Counted from the first letter of the stretch, positions 1 to 5,434 are shown. The stretch is DNA of 5,434 nt from Candidatus Aminicenantota bacterium (GCA_023136725.1 JAGLQR010000142.1:1-5434), one strand, 5' to 3'. A program made the numbers and translations. Notes: generated by a model from the sequence alone, not told the origin.

Positions 1-154
1 AACCGTAATTGTCACAAAAGATACACCCCTCATCAGAGATATCACCATTCTTATTCGGACAGGAGAATCCTGCGTTAATAGGTATCTTTCTTACTTTAAA
101 CCCCGGGAATTTTCTTTTCAGGAATGAATTGAAAGAGTTATATCTGATCTGCAT
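1..154 (-). CDS. YhcC/TIGR01212-type radical SAM protein, N-terminal part only (cut by left window edge)
   Basis: Reading leftward from an ATG at 154, the frame stays open for 51 codons to the window edge, so only the N-terminus is visible. The fragment has an aromatic-basic start (RYNSF, then a Lys/Arg-rich stretch) followed by AGFSCPNKNG and GCIFCDN. The three cysteines C32, C44 and C47 give a CX11CX2C cluster motif. This is the arrangement of the YhcC/TIGR01212 radical SAM family, whose proteins carry GFSCPNRDG...GGCTFC at this place, rather than the common CX3CX2C. The family is predicted to bind a 4Fe-4S cluster and cleave S-adenosylmethionine; to my knowledge its substrate is not firmly established. 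The start overlaps the 3' end of the receiver gene by 17 bases and has no strong Shine-Dalgarno sequence, which suggests translational coupling. A TTG codon just before the ATG is an alternative start. Family assignment is confident; the rest of the protein is not seen. Confidence 0.85.
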   Translation of the reverse strand, partial: MQIRYNSFNSFLKRKFPGFKVRKIPINAGFSCPNKNGDISDEGCIFCDNYG

Positions 155-515
155 CAATTGCTGAATTGACCTTTTCAAGAAGGTCGTTAAGATCGAATGG
201 TTTTTTCAGAAAAAATTTCACATTAGAATCTTTCATCCGATGAAGGACTTCATTCTCATCATAGATACCTGAAACAATTATGACCGGAGTTATAGAATTA
301 TGCCTCTTCATATTTATGATGTCTAAACCATGCTCTCCCGGGAGAAGCATATCTACGATAAGGAGATCAAAGTGTTTCCTTTTCAATAATTCGACTGCTA
401 CCTTTCCCTCTTCTGCAAGGGTGATATTGAAATTGTTATTTTCCAGGAATTCTTTTAGCAGAATGCCGATATCAACTTCATCTTCAATTATCAATATATC
501 ATTCTTCTTTGTCAT
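138..515 (-). CDS. Single-domain response regulator (CheY-like receiver)
   Basis: The product is 125 residues and consists of one receiver domain with no output domain. The expected landmarks are present: the acidic pocket E11-D12 in the strand-1 motif (ILIIEDE), the phospho-acceptor D55 (LLIVDMLLPGEHG), S82 after strand 4 (VIIVSG), aromatic F102, and K105-P106 (FFLKKPF). It should therefore be phosphorylated on D55 by a histidine kinase, but no kinase gene is in the window. The frame is open upstream to 557, but I start at 515. That ATG directly precedes the receiver fold, has a GAGGG Shine-Dalgarno 4 bases upstream, and overlaps the stop of the phosphatidyltransferase gene as ATGA. The 3' end overlaps the YhcC-like gene by 17 bases. 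The domain type is certain. The pathway it serves is unknown; it could be a phosphotransfer intermediate or act by protein-protein contact. Confidence 0.93.
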   Translation of the reverse strand: MTKKNDILIIEDEVDIGILLKEFLENNNFNITLAEEGKVAVELLKRKHFDLLIVDMLLPGEHGLDIINMKRHNSITPVIIVSGIYDENEVLHRMKDSNVKFFLKKPFDLNDLLEKVNSAIDADQI

Positions 516-1054
516 GTTTCCCTCAGATATACAAACAAATATTCGATCCAGGACCACAAAAGAAAATTCAACGTAAATACAGACACGAATTTCTTTAACA
601 GGTCGAGATCAGATCCTGAATTCATTCCGACTATATAGAGGAAAATCAGGAAGCTCAAACTGCCGAATGCAATTTTTCCGATCGTGATGGAGGGTTTGAT
701 CTCCCTGCTTTTCCTGTAAATAAAAAAACTTGCAAGGAGTATCAGGAAATCTCTCAGAAAGATCGGGATAACAATCCACAGGGGGAAATCTGTTTTGATT
801 ATCAATGCTATAAGTATGAAGAACATTAACAATTTGTCGGCAACCGGGTCGAGTAATCTCCCAAATGCCGTTTCCATCGAAAATCTTCTCGCGATGTATC
901 CGTCAAGAAAATCGAAGAGTATTGAAAAAAAATATACAACAATAAGCCAGCAATAATTCTTCGGTGTGGAATGCAGGATCAGAATAAAGATCGGTGGAAT
1001 AAGCATCATCCTTAAAATGCTCAGTGCGTTGGGTACATTCAGAATAAATCGCAT
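512..1054 (-). CDS. CDP-alcohol phosphatidyltransferase family protein (PgsA-like)
   Basis: This is an integral membrane enzyme of 180 residues from the chosen start. It would transfer a phosphatidyl group from CDP-diacylglycerol to an alcohol such as glycerol-3-phosphate, a phospholipid head-group step in the cytoplasmic membrane. The family signature DG-x2-AR-x8-G-x3-D-x3-D is intact: D51-G52, A55-R56, G65, D69 and D73, with D48 ahead of it completing the metal-binding acidic set. The N-terminus (NVPNALSILR) is typical of PgsA-type enzymes. About six hydrophobic segments are visible, roughly 8-29, 34-50, 71-86, 90-113, 125-144 and 152-175. The length matches PgsA. However, the segment where PgsA usually reads GKLKT reads GKIAF, so the acceptor alcohol is uncertain and I give no symbol. 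The frame extends to a TTG at 1072. I prefer the ATG at 1054, because it places the NVPN motif near the N-terminus. Neither start has a clear Shine-Dalgarno. Confidence 0.9.
   Translation of the reverse strand: MRFILNVPNALSILRMMLIPPIFILILHSTPKNYCWLIVVYFFSILFDFLDGYIARRFSMETAFGRLLDPVADKLLMFFILIALIIKTDFPLWIVIPIFLRDFLILLASFFIYRKSREIKPSITIGKIAFGSLSFLIFLYIVGMNSGSDLDLLKKFVSVFTLNFLLWSWIEYLFVYLRET
520..524 (-). promoter_or_regulatory. Shine-Dalgarno that fixes the receiver start
   Basis: On the minus strand GAGGG lies 4 bases before the ATG at 515. It is inside the last codons of the upstream phosphatidyltransferase gene. Together with the ATGA stop/start overlap it supports starting the receiver at 515 rather than at an earlier non-ATG codon in the same frame. 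Confidence 0.7.
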
Positions 1055-1100
1055 TAAAAATATATAATACAATAATGTATTTAAATCAATACAAATTCGA

Positions 1101-2264
1101 TTAAATCTTGCCTAATCGAGGGAGTGTCCCGCAGCATCTTGCGCAGGGAGGGAAAGATTTGTTTTGTTTGAGCTCTCTTCTGAAATTTTTGTATTTTTCC
1201 CCACGCCAGATTTTCCGGAAACTGTTGTCATGAATATTCCCGGTTTTATATAGGAAACACCTGTTACTAATTATTACATCACCATTTGCAAGAATTGTTG
1301 ATGTTTTCCACGGGATCGAGCATCTCATATTTGATACAGAATTGTAAGGACTCAAATAATACTTTTCAAGTGATGTTATATCTTTGAATACTGCATTAAA
1401 GCTGACATTAAAAGGGTTGAATTTTTTATAGACAAGTTCAAGTTGATCCCATAAAATTCCCGTGTCTATTTTTTCGAGATTTAATTTCCTGATATTCACT
1501 GGAGAAGATTGTCCCACTTCGGGATGATTGACATTATGCCTGATGCTTGCATCTTCTGTGACAAAGTAAGGATGAGAGAATCTTATTGCATCAACTTTGA
1601 TCTTCTTAAGCATCAGGTCGGCATATTCTGAAATATTAAAAAAATTAAGATGGTTTATAGTGAAATTTGTAGTTATTTCTGTAACATTTTCACCTATCCC
1701 GGAGCGGTATTCTTTTAAATGCTTTAAACCTTCAATAGCTTTTTCGAATATACCGTCTCCCCTGACCTTGTTGTGAATTTCTCTCGTCCCGTCCAGCGAA
1801 ATTGTGATTTTATCAACTCTGTTCTTTATAAGAACTTCAGCATAATTTTTTAATAGTATTCCATTTGTTACTAAGTGGATCCTGAGGCCGGCACTCTTGA
1901 TTATATGCAATATACGATCAATATCTTTATGAAGCAATGGTTCAAGTCCATGAATGTCGATCTCAGGTTGGAGATTTTTCACTTCATTTATTATTTTCTC
2001 AAAGTTATCAGGTGAGAGAGTGTTGCTACCTTGTTTTTTTGTTTGCCGGAAGAACACAGATTCTTTGTCTCCTGTCCCTATATCACAGAAAATACAGGAA
2101 GCATTGCAGACCTCATTTATATAGAACTTTATTACATAAGGAGAAAATGAAAAGGAGCCATCTCCGATCATTGACGGTAGCAGGTTGATCCTGCTACGGA
2201 GAAGTCTTTTTGCCTTCCCATTCAGTTCCCTGAATTTTCTAAATGAATTATATTTAGTTATCAT
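1101..2264 (-). CDS. Radical SAM protein with C-terminal SPASM-like domain, substrate unknown
   Basis: The product is 387 residues. The radical SAM core carries C53, C57 and C60 in a standard CX3CX2C motif (EVCNASCIFCDIG), which would ligate the 4Fe-4S cluster that cleaves S-adenosylmethionine. Further core motifs are HGLEPLL at about 105-111 (in the place of the usual GGEP), LVTNG at 131-135, ISLDG at 155-159 and HNKVRG at 164-169. The C-terminus resembles a SPASM/twitch auxiliary-cluster domain: C315 in CSIPW, NGDV at 327-330, C336, TGNI at 341-344, KIW at 351-353, then C374, C377 and C378. There are fewer cysteines than in a full two-cluster SPASM, so probably one auxiliary cluster is bound. 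The start ATG has GGAG 11 bases upstream. The family includes peptide-modifying and other small-molecule enzymes. No precursor peptide is seen nearby, and the reaction is not assigned. It probably heads the minus-strand operon. Confidence 0.9.
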   Translation of the reverse strand: MITKYNSFRKFRELNGKAKRLLRSRINLLPSMIGDGSFSFSPYVIKFYINEVCNASCIFCDIGTGDKESVFFRQTKKQGSNTLSPDNFEKIINEVKNLQPEIDIHGLEPLLHKDIDRILHIIKSAGLRIHLVTNGILLKNYAEVLIKNRVDKITISLDGTREIHNKVRGDGIFEKAIEGLKHLKEYRSGIGENVTEITTNFTINHLNFFNISEYADLMLKKIKVDAIRFSHPYFVTEDASIRHNVNHPEVGQSSPVNIRKLNLEKIDTGILWDQLELVYKKFNPFNVSFNAVFKDITSLEKYYLSPYNSVSNMRCSIPWKTSTILANGDVIISNRCFLYKTGNIHDNSFRKIWRGEKYKNFRRELKQNKSFPPCARCCGTLPRLGKI

Positions 2265-2325
2265 GGTTCATTCTGCTCCGGTATGAATTGATTTTTTTTA
2301 ATGTTAATATAAAAATCTGAATTCT

Positions 2326-2347
2326 TCAACATGTAAGCCTATGTTGA
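2326..2347. repeat. Perfect 7-base inverted repeat, possible operator
   Basis: TCAACAT (2326-2332) and ATGTTGA (2341-2347) are perfect reverse complements separated by 8 bases. The repeat sits in the divergent intergenic region and its right arm covers the first four bases of the candidate -35 element at 2344-2349. A dimeric regulator binding here would be placed to block the plus-strand promoter. It could also be a chance short palindrome in AT-rich DNA. No U-tract follows it on either strand, so it is not a typical intrinsic terminator. Confidence 0.45.
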
Positions 2348-2372
2348 CCATGGTAGAAAAAAGTGTTAAATT
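2344..2372 (+). promoter_or_regulatory. Candidate sigma-70-type promoter for the PC4-like/mgtE/recO operon
   Basis: TTGACC (2344-2349, five of six matches to TTGACA) is followed after 17 bases by TAAATT (2367-2372, four of six matches to TATAAT). Transcription would start near 2379, giving a leader of about 20 bases that ends in the Shine-Dalgarno at 2389-2394. The spacing is ideal and the placement fits, but the -10 is weak and the promoter rules of this lineage are unknown. Confidence 0.45.
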
Positions 2373-2388
2373 GAACAATTATTGATAC

Positions 2389-2394
2389 GAGGAG
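2389..2394 (+). promoter_or_regulatory. Strong Shine-Dalgarno deciding the PC4-like gene start
   Basis: GAGGAG ends 5 bases before the ATG at 2400. The frame is open upstream to a TTG at 2382, but that codon would put the ribosome-binding site inside the gene. The ATG at 2400 is therefore the start. Confidence 0.8.
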
Positions 2395-2399
2395 AAATA

Positions 2400-2636
2400 A
2401 TGATAATTGGGGAAATTGAAAGAAATGATACAGAAAGGTTGAGAATTGAAGCCAGCAATTACAAGGGATCTGATTTCATTTCAGTAAGGATCTATTATCT
2501 GGCCGATAATGGTGAGTGGAGGCCTACAAAGAAAGGGATAACCGTAAAACCGGAAAAGGTTGATGAATTGATCGGATTTCTTTCTGATGCGAAAGATAAA
2601 GCCGGAAAATTAGAAGAAGAAAAAGAAGAAGGTTAA
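2400..2636 (+). CDS. PC4-type (transcriptional coactivator p15 family) single-stranded-DNA-binding protein
   Basis: The product is 78 residues. It resembles the PC4/p15 C-terminal domain found in eukaryotic PC4 and in small bacterial proteins such as YdbC. The diagnostic features are N20-Y21-K22-G23, a strand ISVRIYYL (27-34) with R30 and Y32-Y33, a turn with NGEW, and the core signature P42-T43-K44-K45-G46-I47, followed by a helix of about 51-63. PC4 domains form dimers that bind single-stranded DNA with little sequence preference. After about residue 62 comes a charged tail (Lys-rich, then LEEEKEEG) that is not part of the fold. The gene is first of a likely operon with mgtE (16-base gap) and recO. 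A role in transcription, replication or repair is inferred from the family only; nothing is known for this protein. Confidence 0.85.
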   Translation: MIIGEIERNDTERLRIEASNYKGSDFISVRIYYLADNGEWRPTKKGITVKPEKVDELIGFLSDAKDKAGKLEEEKEEG

Positions 2637-2641
2637 AAGAG

Positions 2642-2647
2642 AAGGGA
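2642..2647 (+). promoter_or_regulatory. Shine-Dalgarno of mgtE
   Basis: AAGGGA lies 5 bases before the ATG at 2653, within the 16-base gap after the PC4-like gene, and supports that start. Confidence 0.6.
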
Positions 2648-2652
2648 CCTGA

Positions 2653-4014
2653 ATGAAAGATGTAGCACTGGAAAAACTGCTGAGATTTACAAAGCAGTTT
2701 ATAAAACTGCGCACGCTCGGGCATTTATGGAATGCTCTGATAAAGCTGCATTATGCAGATGTTGCTACTTTAATTGAACATTTAAGTCCATCAGAGCGTC
2801 AGATAGTTTTCCAGCTTTTCTTCGACAAGAAGCTTGAACTACCGAAATTTTCAGAAATTATCAGCGAGATAAAACCTGAAATAGCAGTTGAAATTTTATC
2901 AGATTTTGAGATCAGGAATATTGTTCCAATCCTGAATGAGTTGTCCTCTGATGATGCGACATCTCTAATTCCCCTTTTTGAAGAAGATCTGCAGATCGAC
3001 ATTCTTAAAAAAATGAAAGATGAGGAGGTTGTTGATCTACAGGAACAGCTTTCTTATCCGGAGGAATCTGCCGGAAGGATCATGTCATCAGATTTTCTTG
3101 CATTGTCCGGATCAACCTCCGCTGCAGATGCGATATCAGCAATTCAGCTGGCGGGAGAAGAGGTTGAGGTACCGTTTTATCTATATGTCATCGATGAAGA
3201 GGAGAGGTTGGTTGGAGTTGTATCTTTAAAGCAATTGATCCTGATCAAGTCAAAGATGAAACTGAAAGACATAATGAATTCAGATGTTTACAAGGTTGAT
3301 GTTTTTACAGATCAGGAAGAGGTTGCATCTGTAGTTGCAAACTACAATCTCCTTGCGATCCCTGTTGTTGATGATCTGAATAAGCTTGTCGGAGTTGTAA
3401 CAGTTGATGATGTAATTGATATTATACATGATGAGGCGACTGAAGATATTTATAAACTTGCCGGTGTTACCCAGGATTATAGTATTGAGTTAGGGATCGG
3501 TAAGTCAATTATTAAAAGGATGCCCTGGCTGTTTTTGAGCCTTTTTACAACATCTCTTTCAGCGGTTGTTATCTCATTATTCAAAGGGACAATTGAGCAG
3601 TTCATCCTCATTGCGGTTCTGATGCATATCGTACCTGCTATTGGAGGAGTTGTTGGTAACCAGACCGTAGCAATTATGGTTCGTGAGATTGTTATAGGCA
3701 CTTTGGAATGGAAAAGGTCGAAGAAGATACTAATGAAGGAAGTTTTTGTCAGTATCGGTAACGGAGTCATAATAGGCGCGATATCTTCAATTGTTACATT
3801 TCTTGTGTTCAGAAAGTGGGAGGTTGGACTTATCTTCGGGAGTGCAATAATTTTTAATTTGATAATGGGAGCACTCTTCGGGACGATAGTTCCAATTGTA
3901 CTTAATAGATTTAAATTGGACCCTGCACTTGCTTCCGGTATTATCGTGACAATGCTAACGGATGTTCTGGGTTTGTTATTTTTCCTCGGACTTTCAACAA
4001 TGATACTTATCTAA
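2653..4014 (+). CDS. mgtE: MgtE-type Mg2+ channel/transporter
   Basis: The product is 453 residues, the normal MgtE length, and should carry Mg2+ across the cytoplasmic membrane. The domains run in order: a helical MgtE N domain (about 1-135, with the YPEESAGRIM linker at 135-144); CBS1 (about 142-200); CBS2 (about 205-263, AIPVVDD...LVGVVTVDDVIDII); a plug-like helix (about 264-288); then a membrane domain starting at MPWLFLSLF (290-298) with about five hydrophobic helices to the C-terminus. In the family the N and CBS domains sense cytosolic Mg2+ and close the pore. The pore aspartate in TDVLG (D437) is present, as is the DPALASGIIVT motif before it. The segment usually reading GGNAGTQ or GGNAGNQ reads GGVVGNQ (331-337), so a conserved Asn is replaced by Val. 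Fold and family are certain. Mg2+ is the likely ion, but altered selectivity is possible. Confidence 0.95.
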   Translation: MKDVALEKLLRFTKQFIKLRTLGHLWNALIKLHYADVATLIEHLSPSERQIVFQLFFDKKLELPKFSEIISEIKPEIAVEILSDFEIRNIVPILNELSSDDATSLIPLFEEDLQIDILKKMKDEEVVDLQEQLSYPEESAGRIMSSDFLALSGSTSAADAISAIQLAGEEVEVPFYLYVIDEEERLVGVVSLKQLILIKSKMKLKDIMNSDVYKVDVFTDQEEVASVVANYNLLAIPVVDDLNKLVGVVTVDDVIDIIHDEATEDIYKLAGVTQDYSIELGIGKSIIKRMPWLFLSLFTTSLSAVVISLFKGTIEQFILIAVLMHIVPAIGGVVGNQTVAIMVREIVIGTLEWKRSKKILMKEVFVSIGNGVIIGAISSIVTFLVFRKWEVGLIFGSAIIFNLIMGALFGTIVPIVLNRFKLDPALASGIIVTMLTDVLGLLFFLGLSTMILI

Positions 4015-4017
4015 AAA

Positions 4018-4755
4018 ATGCCTTTAGAATCCGCAGAGGCAATAGTCATCGGTTCATATGTTTTCAATGAACAGGACAAGATCGTCCATCTGCTTACCTC
4101 ATGCAACGGGATTCAGAAAATAGTAGCCCCCGGATCATCAAAGGGAAAGAACCGGTTTGGCTCTCTGCTTGAGCTGTTCACCGAAGGGGAGTTTTTCTTT
4201 TACAGGAAGGAGGACAGGGAGCTTGCCACCCTTTCAAAAGGTGACATAATTACAAGTTATTTTGAGACAGTGTCTGAACCCGGGCGGATATTCTACTTTT
4301 ATCTGATAGCGGAAATAGTTATGAAATTTGTTCCCCCCAACTTCAATACAGAGAGAATATATAAGTTAATTAAATCAGTTCTGAACAGTAGTAGAAAGGG
4401 GACAGAGATGAAATATCTCATTCTGTATTTTATGGTATGGATATTAAGGATAGAGGGGATGATGTTTGAAACAGGGAAATGCCATAAATGCAATTCGCAA
4501 CACAATATGAAAGTATGGGTTATGCCGGACTTCAGAGGTGTTGTATGTGAAAAGTGTAGAAATGGCGAGGGTCTGTTGCTTGAAAAAACGGGAGTGGAAT
4601 TTATTGAGTGGACAAAGAGGAAAAGTGCATCTGAAATATTTAAAACCCTCTCTTCTGAAGAATACAGAAAGGTATTCCGGATTTTAAAGAACAAGATAGA
4701 GTATCATGGTGAATTCAGCATGAACTCATCAAGGTACCTTGTTGACCTGAATTGA
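4018..4755 (+). CDS. recO: DNA repair protein RecO
   Basis: The product is 245 residues, the usual RecO length. RecO is the recombination mediator that works with RecR (and RecF) to load RecA onto SSB-coated single-stranded DNA and to anneal strands. The N-terminal OB-fold region is visible: ESAEAIVIGSYVFNEQDKIV with LLT next, then KNRFGSLLELFTEGEFFFY (45-63), a strong RecO signature. The helical C-terminal domain carries a four-cysteine zinc-finger-like site, C155-x2-C158 and C177-x2-C180, as in many RecO proteins. The start is only 3 bases after the mgtE stop and no Shine-Dalgarno is seen, so translation is probably coupled to mgtE. The N-terminus aligns with the family at this ATG. It converges on the aminopeptidase gene with 4 bases between stops. 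Confidence 0.95.
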   Translation: MPLESAEAIVIGSYVFNEQDKIVHLLTSCNGIQKIVAPGSSKGKNRFGSLLELFTEGEFFFYRKEDRELATLSKGDIITSYFETVSEPGRIFYFYLIAEIVMKFVPPNFNTERIYKLIKSVLNSSRKGTEMKYLILYFMVWILRIEGMMFETGKCHKCNSQHNMKVWVMPDFRGVVCEKCRNGEGLLLEKTGVEFIEWTKRKSASEIFKTLSSEEYRKVFRILKNKIEYHGEFSMNSSRYLVDLN

Positions 4756-4759
4756 AAAC

Positions 4760-5434
4760 TTATTCTTCAGGAGTTGTCCAGATACTATTCTTCACAACTA
4801 ATTTAACATCATCCAGCCAGACTGACCTTCCGGCTCCGCCAGGCCTGAAATCTGTTACGATATCTACATGCTGTGCAGATCTGTTAGCTTTGCCGTCATC
4901 ATAGAATTTTTCAAGCTGGGGACGGTTCTTTTCCGATCCCGGGTCCTTCACAAAACATTCCGGATAGGAATCTCCGATAGCAATATGGAGTGTCCCTCCA
5001 ACTTTTTCAACGAATAACGGATGTTTCAGAGCAGTCTTTAATCCGCTGTTCATCCCGAGTGCTACTTCACCAAGCCTGTGGGAGCCTTCATCTGTTTCTA
5101 TGATCTTTCTAAATGTTTCATGCTCTTTTTCAGCTTTATATTCAGTTATTACACCTTTCTCAAATTTCAGATAAATCCCCTGGATTGTAACGCCATTGTA
5201 ATACACCGGAAGGTCAACAAAAATTTCACCCTCGACAGTATTAGCATCAGGACTTGTAAAAACTTCACCATCAGGGAAGTTTCTAATTCCTGTGCATTTG
5301 ATTATGTTTCTGCCAACAATATCCATTTTCAGTTCAAGTATCCTTCCTGAATCCGGCTCTTCTGTTTCTATTCTGATCTTTTTTGTTTTATCAAGCACTT
5401 TGTATATCGGTTCTTCCACCTCTTCCAGGAATGC
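4760..5434 (-). CDS. M29-family metallo-aminopeptidase, C-terminal part (N-terminus beyond right edge)
   Basis: The frame is open from the right window edge to a TAA at 4760, showing 224 residues of the C-terminal part. A GTG at 5419 is internal, because the reading frame and homology run on upstream. The motifs of the M29 (AmpS/AmpT, thermophilic aminopeptidase) family are in order, numbered from the first visible residue: FPDGEVFTSP with E57, DEGSHRLGEVALG with E123, GTLHIAIGDSY with H150, and GKANRSAQHVD with H189 and D191. These are the metal-binding and catalytic positions of the dinuclear site as I know the family. The enzyme would remove N-terminal amino acids from peptides in the cytoplasm. 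This version reads VGGTLH rather than the longer Asn-rich segment of AmpS-type enzymes, so it belongs to another M29 branch. Specificity cannot be told. Confidence 0.92.
   Translation of the reverse strand, partial: AFLEEVEEPIYKVLDKTKKIRIETEEPDSGRILELKMDIVGRNIIKCTGIRNFPDGEVFTSPDANTVEGEIFVDLPVYYNGVTIQGIYLKFEKGVITEYKAEKEHETFRKIIETDEGSHRLGEVALGMNSGLKTALKHPLFVEKVGGTLHIAIGDSYPECFVKDPGSEKNRPQLEKFYDDGKANRSAQHVDIVTDFRPGGAGRSVWLDDVKLVVKNSIWTTPEE

Noticed and set aside
516..557. Upstream extension of the receiver gene in the same open frame
   Set aside because: It would add 14 residues with no family similarity. The ATG at 515 has a GAGGG ribosome-binding site and the ATGA overlap.
280..576. Open frame antisense to the receiver gene
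   Set aside because: It has low-complexity Ser/Arg/Phe-rich content with no domain and fully overlaps a certain receiver gene.
1066..1081. Inverted repeat AATACA-ATAA-TGTATT between the radical SAM and phosphatidyltransferase genes
   Set aside because: The arms are only 6 bases, nearly all A/T, in very AT-rich DNA, with no following U-tract. It is likely chance, though it sits just before the gene start.
1055..1100. Possible promoter in front of the phosphatidyltransferase gene
   Set aside because: Several TATAAT-like strings occur in this AT-rich stretch on the minus strand, but none pairs with a good -35 at proper spacing. Readthrough from the radical SAM gene is simpler.
1081..1107. TTAAATC occurring twice, 20 bases apart
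   Set aside because: A 7-base A/T-rich direct repeat is expected by chance. It has no third copy and no relation to a start or promoter.
2382..2399. TTG start for the PC4-like gene
   Set aside because: The strong GAGGAG at 2389-2394 would fall inside the gene and points to the ATG at 2400.
4299..4694. Long open frame antisense to recO
   Set aside because: It has no recognisable domain, no ribosome-binding site and lies wholly inside recO, whose motifs are unmistakable. It is a shadow frame.
1..5434. tRNA, rRNA, CRISPR array, insertion sequence or attachment site
   Set aside because: I looked for repeated spacer-like units, terminal inverted repeats, transposase motifs and cloverleaf-like sequences and saw none. 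Nearly all the window is coding.

Overview
The window carries eight genes, two of them cut by the window edges, and no RNA gene, mobile element, prophage or CRISPR array. The DNA is AT-rich (I judge the G+C in the high thirties of per cent by eye) and tightly packed. Several genes have clear Shine-Dalgarno sequences, so this is a bacterium using SD-led initiation. RecO, a CBS-domain MgtE and a small bacterial PC4-type protein fit a bacterial chromosome core region. The taxon cannot be fixed from the sequence. A deep-branching or uncultured Gram-negative-like lineage is only a guess.

Left block, minus strand, read right to left: a radical SAM/SPASM protein (2264 to 1101), a CDP-alcohol phosphatidyltransferase related to PgsA (1054 to 512), a stand-alone receiver-domain response regulator (515 to 138), and the start of a YhcC/TIGR01212-type radical SAM protein (154 to the left edge). 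The last three overlap: an ATGA junction joins the phosphatidyltransferase to the receiver, and a 17-base overlap joins the receiver to the YhcC-like gene. They are therefore probably translated from one message. The radical SAM/SPASM gene lies 46 bases upstream of the chosen phosphatidyltransferase start and probably heads the operon.

A 135-base divergent intergenic region (2265-2399) separates the two blocks. It holds a plausible promoter for the right-hand block, and a perfect 7-base inverted repeat whose right arm overlaps that promoter's -35 element.

Right block, plus strand: a 78-residue PC4-type single-stranded-DNA-binding protein, an MgtE Mg2+ channel/transporter, and the recombination mediator RecO. 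They are spaced 16 and 3 bases apart. An M29-family aminopeptidase, cut at its N-terminus by the window edge, runs towards recO on the minus strand with only 4 bases between the stop codons.

Most of this is ordinary chromosomal housekeeping, and I see no convincing new defence or mobile system. The points most worth a second look are the divergent pore motif in MgtE, the PC4-like gene leading an mgtE-recO operon, the unassigned radical SAM/SPASM enzyme with a lipid synthase and a lone receiver, and the inverted repeat over the -35 box.
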